From: Bacillota bacterium
GTDB taxonomy: Bacteria; Bacillota; Negativicutes; Sporomusales; UBA7701
NCBI GenBank assembly: GCA_023415775.1
Contig: JAEZJM010000021.1
Coordinates: forward strand, 248,001 to 312,000
Length of the DNA: 64,000 nucleotides
Direction: 5' to 3'
The notes beneath the pieces are model-generated. The model ran no database searches. It was not told the origin of the DNA and worked only from the letters and a program-made list of their open reading frames with translations. Both the position numbers and the translations under genes were made by a program. Shown one piece after another: positions 32,977 to 41,570 of the stretch; position 1 is the stretch's first letter; the number at the start of each line of letters is the position of its first letter.

Positions 32977-33237
32977 ATGGAAGTACTCAAAGTATCTGCG
33001 CAGTCGAACCCCAAATCCGTAGCAGGCGCCCTCGCTGCCGTTCTCAGAGAGAGAGGCACGGCCGAAGTGCAGGCAGTAGGGGCGGGAGCGGTCAACCAGG
33101 CCATCAAGGCCGTTGCCATCGCTCGCGGCTTTGTCGCGCCAAACGGAATCGATCTCATCACAATTCCCGCCTTCACCGAAATCTCCATCGACGGCGAAGA
33201 GCGCACCGCAATCCGGTTCATCGTCGAACCGCGCTGA
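32977..33237 (+). CDS. spoVS: Stage V sporulation protein S
   Basis: 86 aa Alba-like nucleic-acid-binding fold protein, beginning MEVLKVSAQSNPKSVAGALA, extremely conserved among spore formers. In Bacillus it affects septation and spore coat assembly. GCAAGGAGGT precedes the ATG. It is strong evidence that this organism belongs to an endospore-forming lineage. Flanked by its own sigma-H-like promoter and a terminator. Confidence 0.97.
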   Translation: MEVLKVSAQSNPKSVAGALAAVLRERGTAEVQAVGAGAVNQAIKAVAIARGFVAPNGIDLITIPAFTEISIDGEERTAIRFIVEPR

Positions 33238-33254
33238 GCGGAAAGGACGTCTAA

Positions 33255-33290
33255 GGGGTTCATCGTCACGATGAGCCTCTTTTTATTTTA
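33255..33290 (+). terminator. Terminator after spoVS
   Basis: GGTTCATCG/CGATGAGCC stem, TCA loop, then TCTTTTTATTTT. Confidence 0.85.
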
Positions 33291-33408
33291 CAGTCGCCGC
33301 ATATCGCCCTACACAGAACAGGGTTTTTCGATAATATGTCGTATATACAATAAGACGTGGTAAAAACTTGATTACATACTACATCTTGTAGTGAGGGTGG
33401 TTTTGGGC

Positions 33409-36400
33409 TTGTTGCTCCGTAAACTTGAAGCCTATGGCTTCAAATCATTCGCCGAAAAAACCGAAATGGAATTCAAGACCGGCATCACCGCCATCGTCGG
33501 CCCCAACGGCAGCGGCAAGAGCAACATCTCCGACGCCGTCCGCTGGGTCCTCGGCGAGCAAAATATCCGCAACCTCCGCGGCAACAAGATGGAGGACGTC
33601 ATATTCTCCGGCAGCGCCAAACGGCGGCCGCTCGGGGTCGCCGAAGTATCCCTCGTCTTCGACAACGCCGACGGCCTCCTGCCGCTCGAATTCAACGAAG
33701 TCACCATCACCCGGCGCGTCTTCCGCTCCGGTGACGGCGAATACTTCATCAACAAAGCCCCCTGCCGCCTCAAAGACATCCACGACCTCCTCCTCGAAGC
33801 CGGTCTCAGCCGCGAATCCATGACCGTCATCAGCCAGAACAAAATCGACGAAGTCCTCAACAGCAAGCCCGAAGAGCGGCGACTGCTCTTCGAGGAAGCC
33901 GCCGGCATCGTCAAATATAAAAACCGCAAAAAAGAAGCCCTACGCAAAATGGAGGACACCGAACAAAACCTCACCCGCGTCCTCGACATCACCGCCGAAA
34001 TCGAAACCCAGCTCGGCCCCATGGCCGAAAGCGCCGAACGCACCGCCCGCTACAACGAACTCGCCGCCGAGCAGACCGCCTGCCAGGTCACCCTGCTCCT
34101 CCACAAACTCACTCAGGCCGAAAAAAACCTCGAATCCGTCACCCTCGAACAAGCCGCCCTCACCGACGAAGACATCGCCGTCGGCACCAGACTGTCTGTT
34201 GCCGAAACCGACAAAGAAAAATACATCGACCACCTCGCCGCCCTCGACGAAAGCCTGCGCGACGCCGAAAGCGCCCTCGCCCAGACCGCCACCGAGCTCG
34301 AACGCCTCGACGGCAAAACCGCCGTCCTCAACGAACGCATCGGACAGGAGCAGAAAAGCCGCGACCGCGTCATCCAGGACATCGGCCGCCTCGAACAAGA
34401 AAAAGAAGAAAACCGCGCCCGCCTCCAGGAATGGCAAGCCAGCCACGCCGGCAAGCACGCCCAGGCCGAAGAACTCCGCGCCGCCCTGGCCGGCCAAGAC
34501 CAGGCCCTTCAGCAGGCCGTCGCCGCCATCGACGCCGCCCTGAGCAAAATCAACGCCGCCAAAGACGAAACCTTCGGCCACCTCCAAGAACTCGTCACCC
34601 AGAAAAACGCCCTCCGCACCCTCGAACGCGACCAGGAAAGCCAAAAGCTCCGCGAAGGGCAGCTCATAAAAGAACGGGAAGGCTTCGCCGGCCAGTTCCA
34701 GGAAACCACCCAGTCCTTAGGCAGCGTCCAGTGGGAAAAACAGGCCCTCGACCAGGACCTCGCCGCCACTGACACCACCGTCGCCGGCCTCGAAAGCCGC
34801 AAACACCAACAAGACACCGCCTTCAGCGAAAACAAAGCCGCCGAAGCCCGCCTCACCGGCGAAATCGGCCAGCTCGCCTCGCGCCTCAAAGTCCTCAGCG
34901 ACATGCAGGAAGAATACGAAGGCTTCGGCCGCGGCCCCAAAAGCGTCCTCAAAAGCGACCGCCCCTGGCGGCAGGGCGTCCACGGCGCCGTCGCCGAAAT
35001 CATCACCGTCCGCGACCCCCACATCGTCGCCATCGAAACCGCCCTCGGCGGCGCCCTCCAACACATCATCGTCGCCAGCGACGACACCGCCAAAGCCGCC
35101 GTCGAACACCTCAAAAACCACAACCTCGGTCGGGCCACCTTTCTGCCCCTCAACACCATCAAGCCCGCCCGCCCCCGCGACGCCGAAACGGCGGCCGCCC
35201 ACGCCCCGGGCTCGGTCGGCTTCGCCGCCGGCCTCGTCGAATGCGAACCGCGCTTCAGAGCGATAATCGACTACCTCCTCGCCCGCACCATCGTCGCCGC
35301 CGACATCGACGCCGCCCTCCGCATCGCCCGCAGCGCCGCCTTCGGCGTTAAAATCGTCACCCTCGACGGCCAGCTCATAAACCCCGGCGGCAGCATCACC
35401 GGCGGCAGCGTCGGCCGGCGCGAAGCCAGCTTCCTCGGCCGTAGCGGCGAAATCGCCGCCCTCAAAGAAACCATGGCCGCGCGCGAGACCGACCTCGCGG
35501 CCCGTCGCCGCCAAACCGCCCAGCTCCAGGCCGACATCGCCGCCCTCGACGAAAAAATCGCCGCCGCCCATGGCCGCCGCCGCACCCTCGAAGTCCGCCA
35601 GGCCGAGCTCACCGTCCACGCCGAAAAAACCGGCCAAGAAATCAAGCGCCTCGACCTCGCCCTCGCCACCATCGACGGCGAACTCGCCGCCAGCCGCGGC
35701 GAAGCCGCCGCCATCGCCGCCAAAATGGCCGACGTCGCCGCCGCCATCGCCCTCATGGAAGAACGCGACAACGAGCACAAGCGCCTCATCGCCGGCTGGC
35801 AGGAAGACCTCAAAAAGCTCCAGGCCGACCGCGAAACCCTTTCCGGCGCCCTCACCGACAGCAAAATAAAACTCTCCGCCTTAGAACAGGAAGTAAATGC
35901 GATCGCCGTAAACTGCGAACAATATAAACAAGCCGAAAGTCGCATCAATCGCCAGATCGACGCCCAGCGCGGCGACATCGAAAGAATAGCGCAGGAGATC
36001 GCCCGCGCCGAGGCCGACCTCGCCGGCGTCGTCCAGGCCAAAGAAACCCTCGCCGCCGAAAAATCCGCCCAGGAGAAAACCCGCGACACCGTCCTCAAGG
36101 ACAAGCTCGGCGTCCTCGCCAAACAGCAGAAACTCGAACGCGAAGTCAAAGACCTGCGCCGCCGCCAGAATGCCAGCCAGGCCCGCCTCCACGAGCTCGA
36201 CCTCCTCGCCGCCAAACACGGCTACGAAGTCGCCAGCTGCACCGAGCAGCTCCGCGACCACTTCAGCCTCGATCGCGACCAGGCCCAGGCCGTCTTCCGC
36301 GACGACGACCCCGCAATCCTCGCCGCCAGAGTCGACGAACTCGCCCTCGACATCGAAGCCCTCGGGCCAATCAACCCCGCGGCCATCGAAGAATACGCCC

Positions 36401-36966
36401 GCCTCCAGGAACGCTACACCTTCCTTCGCACCCAGTACGGCGACCTCACTGCCGCCAAAGACTACCTCCTCACCATCCTCAAAGACATCGACGCCACCAT
36501 GGCCAAACAATTCAAAGCCGCCTTCGCCCAGATCAACGAACACTTCGGCGAACTCTTCGTCCGCCTCTTCGGCGGCGGGAAAGCCCAGCTCATCCTCGCC
36601 GACCCCAACGACATCCTCGGCACCGGCATCGAAATCGTCGTCCAGCCGCCCGGCAAAAAGCAGCAAAACCTCGCCCTCCTCTCAGGCGGCGAGCGGGCCC
36701 TCACCGTCATCGCCCTCCTGTTCGCCTTCCTCTCCTACCGGCCCACGCCGTTCTGCGTCCTCGACGAAATCGACGCCGCCCTCGACGAAGCAAACGTCCA
36801 GCGCTTCAGCGAATTCCTCCAGGACTACGCCCGCAGCACCCAGTTCATCGTCGTCACCCACCGCAAAGGCACCATGGAAGCCGCCGACGTCATGCACGGC
36901 GTCACCATGGAAGAATCGGGCGTATCCAAACTCATTTCCGTCAAATTCATGGACAAGGCAGGTTAA
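33409..36966 (+). CDS. smc: Chromosome segregation ATPase SMC
   Basis: Condensin ATPase compacting and separating chromosomes. 1185 aa: N-terminal Walker A GPNGSGKSN (31-39), coiled coil about 170-490, hinge about 500-670 (GAVAEIITVRD, LINPGGSITGGS), second coiled coil to about 1000, then signature LLSGGERAL (about 1090) and Walker B VLDEIDAALDEA. TTG 33409 is inferred from GAGGGTGG 8 bp before it and the typical start LLRKLEAYGFKSFAEKT; a GTG at 33391 overlaps that ribosome-binding site. scpA and scpB are not nearby; ftsY follows after 6 bp. Confidence 0.97.
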   Translation: MLLRKLEAYGFKSFAEKTEMEFKTGITAIVGPNGSGKSNISDAVRWVLGEQNIRNLRGNKMEDVIFSGSAKRRPLGVAEVSLVFDNADGLLPLEFNEVTITRRVFRSGDGEYFINKAPCRLKDIHDLLLEAGLSRESMTVISQNKIDEVLNSKPEERRLLFEEAAGIVKYKNRKKEALRKMEDTEQNLTRVLDITAEIETQLGPMAESAERTARYNELAAEQTACQVTLLLHKLTQAEKNLESVTLEQAALTDEDIAVGTRLSVAETDKEKYIDHLAALDESLRDAESALAQTATELERLDGKTAVLNERIGQEQKSRDRVIQDIGRLEQEKEENRARLQEWQASHAGKHAQAEELRAALAGQDQALQQAVAAIDAALSKINAAKDETFGHLQELVTQKNALRTLERDQESQKLREGQLIKEREGFAGQFQETTQSLGSVQWEKQALDQDLAATDTTVAGLESRKHQQDTAFSENKAAEARLTGEIGQLASRLKVLSDMQEEYEGFGRGPKSVLKSDRPWRQGVHGAVAEIITVRDPHIVAIETALGGALQHIIVASDDTAKAAVEHLKNHNLGRATFLPLNTIKPARPRDAETAAAHAPGSVGFAAGLVECEPRFRAIIDYLLARTIVAADIDAALRIARSAAFGVKIVTLDGQLINPGGSITGGSVGRREASFLGRSGEIAALKETMAARETDLAARRRQTAQLQADIAALDEKIAAAHGRRRTLEVRQAELTVHAEKTGQEIKRLDLALATIDGELAASRGEAAAIAAKMADVAAAIALMEERDNEHKRLIAGWQEDLKKLQADRETLSGALTDSKIKLSALEQEVNAIAVNCEQYKQAESRINRQIDAQRGDIERIAQEIARAEADLAGVVQAKETLAAEKSAQEKTRDTVLKDKLGVLAKQQKLEREVKDLRRRQNASQARLHELDLLAAKHGYEVASCTEQLRDHFSLDRDQAQAVFRDDDPAILAARVDELALDIEALGPINPAAIEEYARLQERYTFLRTQYGDLTAAKDYLLTILKDIDATMAKQFKAAFAQINEHFGELFVRLFGGGKAQLILADPNDILGTGIEIVVQPPGKKQQNLALLSGGERALTVIALLFAFLSYRPTPFCVLDEIDAALDEANVQRFSEFLQDYARSTQFIVVTHRKGTMEAADVMHGVTMEESGVSKLISVKFMDKAG

Positions 36967-36972
36967 CGCACC

Positions 36973-37893
36973 ATGGGCTTCTTCGACCGCCTCAAAGAAG
37001 GCCTCACCAAAACCCGCAAAGGCTTCACCGAAAAAATCGAGCAACTCGTCAGCGGCTACGCCACCATCGACGACGAATTCCTCGACGACCTCGAAGCCGT
37101 CCTCATCGCCGCCGACGTCGGCGTCAAAACCGTCGCCGCCCTCATCGCCGACATCAAAGCCGGCGTAAAAGCCAAACAGATAAACAGCCCCGACGACCTC
37201 GTACCCTTCCTAAAGACCCGCATCGCCGCCATCCTCGCCGAAGGGGAGGGCGCCCCCCGCCAAGCCGAATCCGGCCCCACCGTCGTCATGGTCGTCGGCG
37301 TCAACGGCGTCGGCAAAACCACCACCATCGCCAAACTCGGCCACTACTACCGCGAACAGGGCCGCCGCGTCCTCCTCGCCGCCGGCGACACCTTCCGCGC
37401 CGCCGCCAGCGAACAGCTCGAAATCTGGGGCGGCCGCATCGGCGCCGACGTCATCCGCCACAAAGAAGGCTCCGACCCTGCCGCCGTCGCCTTCGACGCC
37501 GTCCAGGCCGCCAAAGCCAGGAACGCCGACATCCTCATCGTCGACACCGCCGGCCGCCTCCATACCAAATCCAACCTCATGGAAGAACTCAAAAAAGTCC
37601 ACCGCGTCATCGCCCGCGAACTGCCCGGCGCCCCCCACGAAGTCCTCCTCGTCCTCGACGCCACCACCGGCCAGAACGCCCTCAGCCAGGCGCGGCTCTT
37701 CAAAGAAGCCGTCGAAATCAGCGGCCTCGTCCTCACCAAACTCGACGGCACCGCCAAAGGCGGCGTCATCGTCGCCGTAAAAAGCGAATTAGGCGTGCCG
37801 GTGAAGTGGATCGGTGTAGGCGAGAAGATGGAAGACCTACGCCCCTTTGTCGCCTCCGACTTTGCGGCCGCCCTCTTTGGCGACCGCCCATAA
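36973..37893 (+). CDS. ftsY: Signal recognition particle receptor FtsY
   Basis: SRP GTPase receptor at the membrane. 306 aa with the short N-terminus typical of Firmicutes (no long acidic A domain): MGFFDRLKEGLTKTRKGF, N domain about 20-90, then G domain with GVNGVGKTTTIAKLG (G1), DTFRAAASEQL, VDTAGRLHTK (G3) and TKLDGTAKGG (G4/closing loop). Operon with smc, as is common. A family B repeat begins 4 bp after the stop. Confidence 0.97.
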   Translation: MGFFDRLKEGLTKTRKGFTEKIEQLVSGYATIDDEFLDDLEAVLIAADVGVKTVAALIADIKAGVKAKQINSPDDLVPFLKTRIAAILAEGEGAPRQAESGPTVVMVVGVNGVGKTTTIAKLGHYYREQGRRVLLAAGDTFRAAASEQLEIWGGRIGADVIRHKEGSDPAAVAFDAVQAAKARNADILIVDTAGRLHTKSNLMEELKKVHRVIARELPGAPHEVLLVLDATTGQNALSQARLFKEAVEISGLVLTKLDGTAKGGVIVAVKSELGVPVKWIGVGEKMEDLRPFVASDFAAALFGDRP

Positions 37894-37896
37894 GCG

Positions 37897-38000
37897 CCCA
37901 TCTGCGGCGTTGCTCCTCAAAGCGTTTGCTTGCGTACATGCGAGTACGCGGCGCGGCGCGCTTTTCCGGTGCGCCTTGCATCTGAGCACTTCTGAACGGT
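37897..38000 (+). repeat. Family B structured repeat, copy 2
   Basis: 104 bp, from CCCATCTGCGGCG to CTTCTGAACGGT. The outer stem is AAAGCG/CGCTTT where copy 1 has AGATCGC/GCGATCT, a paired change. The inner GCGTAC/GTACGC stem is kept (loop ATGCGA). It fills the space between the ftsY stop and its terminator. Confidence 0.85.
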
Positions 38001-38022
38001 CGCGGCGCATAATAACGAACAA

Positions 38023-38055
38023 AAAGACACCGGGAGATTATTCTCGGTGTCTTTG
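38023..38055. terminator. Bidirectional terminator between ftsY and the FliB-like gene
   Basis: AAAGACACCGGGAG/CTCGGTGTCTTT-type stem with short AT loop and A/T-rich flanks on both sides. Confidence 0.8.
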
Positions 38056-38085
38056 CTTGCATAGAGATACACGCAATAGCTTTAA

Positions 38086-39036
38086 TTACTTGCCCGCAGC
38101 TATCTTCAACAGCGCCGCGCGGTTATGGCAGTACTCCAGCTCCGCCGCCATCACCGCCGCCTTCACCCGTTCGAGCCGGCCCGCATCGCCGCCCGCGCCG
38201 GCGGCCGCCAGGCGTCGCCACAGAGTCTGAAGCAGCCGCGTCGCCCCCGGCAGGCCGTGAAGATAAAACACCTTCTTGAAAATCAGATTCACGAAAAAAT
38301 GCTCCACAAGGATCTCCGCCTGGCCGATTTCCGCCATACCGGCAGCCTCCGCCGCATCAAGGCGGTCGTAATTCCCCCGGATCAACCGGTCGACCTCTCG
38401 GCCGACGGCCGGGGAAGAGGGGAGAGAGGCCAGCGCCGCCGCCGTCGCCGCCAGAAACTCCAGCCGCCAGGTCACCGTCAGGCCGCGGCACTGCATGATA
38501 TCGATAAAATGATGCTCAAGCTCGAAATAATACCCCAGCACGCTATGGAGCGGCTGCTGGCCGGGAAAAACCTCGGCCGTGTAGCCGTCCGCTTCAAGTT
38601 CTATAGGCGGCTCCCCGGCGCGGACCACATTGAGCGGCTCCGTCTTCTCCGCCAGCCGCAGCACCTCCGGGCAGCTGAAGCTCAGCGTCGCCTCCACGCC
38701 CCTCGCCGTCCGCATCGGGTAACGGGGAAACAGGCGGCACACCCCGTCCAGGTGTCCGTGTCCCGCCTCGCGGTGCAGCAGGCACAGATTATCATCCCGC
38801 AAAAACCAGCACCCGCCGCCCGGCCGCTTATTGATCACCGCAAACTCCCCGGCGGCTCGCTTTCCCGTCAGCGGCGCAAAAGCCGCCGCAAACTCCCCGG
38901 CGCGGCCCGTCCGCGCAAAAAACGCCCGGTTGCGGTCGTAGCCAGCCTCGTCCACCGTCACCAGCCAGTCGTTGCGGCAGCACGTGCCGCAGCAGGCGCA
39001 CGAAAACTCTGGAACGATATCCAAATAAATGTACAT
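38086..39036 (-). CDS. FliB-like flagellin lysine N-methylase family protein
   Basis: 316 aa of the CxxCxxCC zinc/iron-cluster family (YkgJ/FliB). The N-terminus carries SCACCGTCCRND, then CWFLRDDNLCLLH, CRLFPRYP and FSCPE, the cysteine set typical of FliB, which methylates flagellin lysines in Salmonella. The C-terminal half is helical. ATG 39036 follows AGAGGT at 8-nt spacing. No flagellin gene is in the window, so the methylase role is by family only; other YkgJ-type functions remain possible. Confidence 0.78.
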   Translation of the reverse strand: MYIYLDIVPEFSCACCGTCCRNDWLVTVDEAGYDRNRAFFARTGRAGEFAAAFAPLTGKRAAGEFAVINKRPGGGCWFLRDDNLCLLHREAGHGHLDGVCRLFPRYPMRTARGVEATLSFSCPEVLRLAEKTEPLNVVRAGEPPIELEADGYTAEVFPGQQPLHSVLGYYFELEHHFIDIMQCRGLTVTWRLEFLAATAAALASLPSSPAVGREVDRLIRGNYDRLDAAEAAGMAEIGQAEILVEHFFVNLIFKKVFYLHGLPGATRLLQTLWRRLAAAGAGGDAGRLERVKAAVMAAELEYCHNRAALLKIAAGK

Positions 39037-39119
39037 AAGCGACCTCTTTACAAAAAGGATAATCATTTAATTACAACAACATCAGCAGATATCCTTTCGC
39101 CAGAAATAAGAACCCGAAA

Positions 39120-39147
39120 ACAAAACTCCCGGCTTTTACCGGGAGGG
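39120..39147 (-). terminator. Terminator of the EAL/HDOD gene
   Basis: Minus strand CTCCCGG, short loop, CCGGGAG, then TTTTGTTTT. Confidence 0.8.
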
Positions 39148-39156
39148 CGAAGACGT

Positions 39157-40371
39157 TTAATATACCAGCGAATCGGCCCATTCGACCGCTTTAAGGTACG
39201 AGGCCGGAACCTCTTTCTCGTCTATTCCCATCGTCGCCAGCAGCGCCGGGATATGCGCCCATTCGCCGCGCTCGTAAGCCAGGATGCACTGATAAAGGTA
39301 ATGCAGGCAGCTCTTTTCGCCTACATCGAGGAGAGCGTCTTTAATTGCCGCCGGCAGCGGCAGCTCCGCAAGCATCTCCGCCAGCGGGCGTCCTGTCAGC
39401 GCGTCGATCAGCGAAAACATCCCCAAAAAGAAAACATCGCTGCAGCTCGGGTTCATGCAGGTCTTCGCCGCCAACAGCTCCCCGAATTTGGCCCTGACCC
39501 CCGAAGCCTTGATAATCTCCTCCGGCCTGTCCTGGCCGTACTCCCGCAAAGCCAGCAGCGTGACCCAACGCACAAGCTCCTTTTGCCCCACCAAAACCAG
39601 CGCCTGCCTTATCGACTTTATCTCCCTGGCGAAGCCGAAAGCGCTCGAATTGATAAACTTCAGTAGCTTATAAGAAAACGCCACGTCGCGGCTAACGATC
39701 GACTCCAATTTGCCGAAATCGACATTGGCGCTGTTCACCTCGTTGATGAGATGCAGATAATGCGAGCTGCGGCCGGGAATATCCCGGCGCGACAGTATTT
39801 CCGGCTTGCTGAAAAAATAGCCTTGAAAAAGCGTATAACCGCTTTCCCGGGCAGCAAAAAACTCTGCCCGTGTCTCCACCTTTTCAGCCAGAAAGATCAT
39901 ATCCTGCCGGGAAACCTTGCGGATGACGTTACGACGCTCAGCGCCCAGCGTCTGCCGGAAATCCACCTTAATTACGTCAGCGAGGCTCAACAGCGGCTCG
40001 TAAGCCGGCTGGAAAATGAAATCATCCAACGCCAGCTTATAGCCCGAACTTTTGAGTTTTTCGCAGACGGCGACAATCTCGCTGTCGGGAAAAACACTCT
40101 CCAGCACTTCCACCGTAATAAGCTCCTTGGGAATAGAAGCAGTGAGATTGCTTTTCAGCATATTCTCGGTGAAATTGACGAAAGCCCGCTTGCGGCCGGT
40201 AAGCCGGTCGAGACCGAACACCAACAGCGAATTGAAAATAACATCCCGTGTCGCTTGGTCCCCGTCGCCGGCGCTGTAACTGTCCTGGTCCGAGCCGCGG
40301 AATAAAAGCTCGTAAGCGACAACATTTTCATTTGCATCGAAAATCGGCTGCCGGGCTATGAAAACGTTCAC
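39157..40371 (-). CDS. EAL-HDOD signalling protein (YuxH/CdgJ type)
   Basis: 404 aa: EAL-like domain about 1-195 and HDOD domain about 200-395. The EAL domain begins FIARQPIFDANENVVAYELLFRG, with ELL in place of EAL and loss of several metal ligands, so cyclic-di-GMP hydrolysis is doubtful. The HDOD part reads VAFSYKLLKFINSSAFG and IKSIRQALVLVGQKEL. Relatives influence motility and biofilm state by protein contacts. GTG start behind AGAAGGAGCG. It lies downstream of no operon partner; its neighbour is the FliB-like gene. Confidence 0.88.
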   Translation of the reverse strand: MNVFIARQPIFDANENVVAYELLFRGSDQDSYSAGDGDQATRDVIFNSLLVFGLDRLTGRKRAFVNFTENMLKSNLTASIPKELITVEVLESVFPDSEIVAVCEKLKSSGYKLALDDFIFQPAYEPLLSLADVIKVDFRQTLGAERRNVIRKVSRQDMIFLAEKVETRAEFFAARESGYTLFQGYFFSKPEILSRRDIPGRSSHYLHLINEVNSANVDFGKLESIVSRDVAFSYKLLKFINSSAFGFAREIKSIRQALVLVGQKELVRWVTLLALREYGQDRPEEIIKASGVRAKFGELLAAKTCMNPSCSDVFFLGMFSLIDALTGRPLAEMLAELPLPAAIKDALLDVGEKSCLHYLYQCILAYERGEWAHIPALLATMGIDEKEVPASYLKAVEWADSLVY

Positions 40372-40512
40372 AGTTCGCTCCTTCTGCGTGAGAGTCTATG
40401 TCGCCAAACAATAATTATCTATATAAATTTTAGAATAAACAGACCACCGTGTCATCCGCCAAAAGACATACGGTTTTTGTTTGTGCCATATCCAAGGGGA
40501 CCGTTGATAAGG

Positions 40513-40729
40513 CCCCATCTGCGTTGTACCCGCACGGGGCAGGCCGCCCCTCTAAACCGCTGAAGCGCTAAGAGGGGCGCTCTTGGTCCTGCGCGTGCTT
40601 GCTAGCGTACGCCCGAGTACGCGGCCGGGCGTTACGCCATCCATGGCGCGCCCGGCACTAGGCCCATCCGGGGCCGTCGTCGCTGCGCATGCTCGGCCCG
40701 CCTAGCATCTGGAGCCTTCTGAACGGTCC
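40513..40729 (+). repeat. Family B structured repeat, copy 3 (longest form)
   Basis: 217 bp with both modules: the short CCCG/CGGG hairpin, the stem CGCCCCTCT/AGAGGGGCG with a 17-nt loop AAACCGCTGAAGCGCTA, and the GCGTAC/GTACGC hairpin (loop GCCCGA). It starts CCCCATCTGCG and ends CCTTCTGAACGGTCC. Also contains extra GC-rich sequence after 40625 not seen in copies 1 and 2. Confidence 0.85.
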
Positions 40730-40771
40730 CGGCAATTCAAGGTTATTAGGATAGGGGAGAGGGGTGTGCAA

Positions 40772-40805
40772 GTATAAAAGACTCCCGAATTTCATCGGGA
40801 GTCTT
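40772..40805 (-). terminator. Terminator of the secreted-protein gene
   Basis: Stem AAGACTCCCG/CGGGAGTCTT with 8-nt loop. On the minus strand it is followed by TTTATAC, and it lies 40 bp past the stop at 40846. Confidence 0.7.
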
Positions 40806-40845
40806 AATTCTGTGACGTAATATTCAATTCCTCCATCTCGGGCAT

Positions 40846-41403
40846 TTATTGAAATCTGCCCTCTAAAAATTCCAGCACCATATCGATTGTTTGGTTCTTA
40901 TGCGCGCTATTGATTTGCTTATCCAGGTCGGAATCGCTGATAAAGTCCTTTCCCTTTTGAAAATAAACGGTTGCAGCGTTAAAACGATTCTTGGTAATGT
41001 TAACGCCGGTGTTATATATCCCGATGACGATAACGTCCGCAAGCCCGTCCTTGTCAACATCCGTGAAAGCTACGGCCCTTACTTCGTCACAAGTGCGCCA
41101 GCGGATTTCTTCGGCGAGAGGGAATGTATATAATACTTTGTCATGAGTGTCAGTTAGGTATATACAAAGCTCATGTCGATTTCTTGTATCAATTCCGGTA
41201 ACGAAATGTACTGGTCCCCAGTATGCAAATTCGACCGTATACGATTTCCATTTAATTCTTATTCCTTTGGCATCAAGGCTGGATAAAGTCTCACGCTCGC
41301 TAGGGGAGATGGATGAACTGTTGTTGGCAGCGTTGCACGGGGTAAAGCATGTAAATAACGTCGTAATCACTGCCAATACCAGTACTCGGGCCATGCTTTT
41401 CAA
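40846..41403 (-). CDS. Secreted protein with a calcium-binding-type repeat motif
   Basis: 185 aa. Signal peptide MARVLVLAVITTLFTCF with cleavage near CNA-AN. The mature part is beta-rich and contains DVDKDGLADVIVIG, a DxDxDG motif as in FG-GAP/VCBS or dockerin-like calcium loops. TTG 41403 is chosen: GGAGG at 41412-41416 is 8 nt upstream, whereas the nearer ATG (41394) is 17 nt away. Composition is more AT-rich than neighbours. Family not recognised. It is followed on the same strand by a terminator. Confidence 0.65.
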   Translation of the reverse strand: MKSMARVLVLAVITTLFTCFTPCNAANNSSSISPSERETLSSLDAKGIRIKWKSYTVEFAYWGPVHFVTGIDTRNRHELCIYLTDTHDKVLYTFPLAEEIRWRTCDEVRAVAFTDVDKDGLADVIVIGIYNTGVNITKNRFNAATVYFQKGKDFISDSDLDKQINSAHKNQTIDMVLEFLEGRFQ

Positions 41404-41457
41404 ATGAATTGCCTCCCCGGCATTAATCCGAATACAATAAACAATATTTACAACCAT

Positions 41458-41493
41458 ATTATACAATATATTGGCATTATACAATATATTGGC
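41458..41493. repeat. 18-bp tandem repeat
   Basis: ATTATACAATATATTGGC occurs twice head to tail, with ATTAT of a third unit following. It lies about 55-90 bp upstream of the TTG at 41403. Confidence 0.85.
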
Positions 41494-41502
41494 ATTATGG
41501 TG

Positions 41503-41545
41503 AAAAAGAAAAAGTGGGAGCTATCTCTCCCAAGATAGCTCCCAC
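41503..41545 (-). terminator. Terminator of the muramidase gene
   Basis: Perfect 13-bp stem GTGGGAGCTATCT/AGATAGCTCCCAC, 6-nt loop; on the minus strand followed by TTTTTCTTTTTC. Confidence 0.9.
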
Positions 41546-41570
41546 CCATATCGCCCTAAGAAAATATTAT

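Noticed and set aside
41458..41493. CRISPR array
   Set aside because: Only two to three 18-bp units without spacers; a simple tandem repeat. No array or cas gene is visible in the window.
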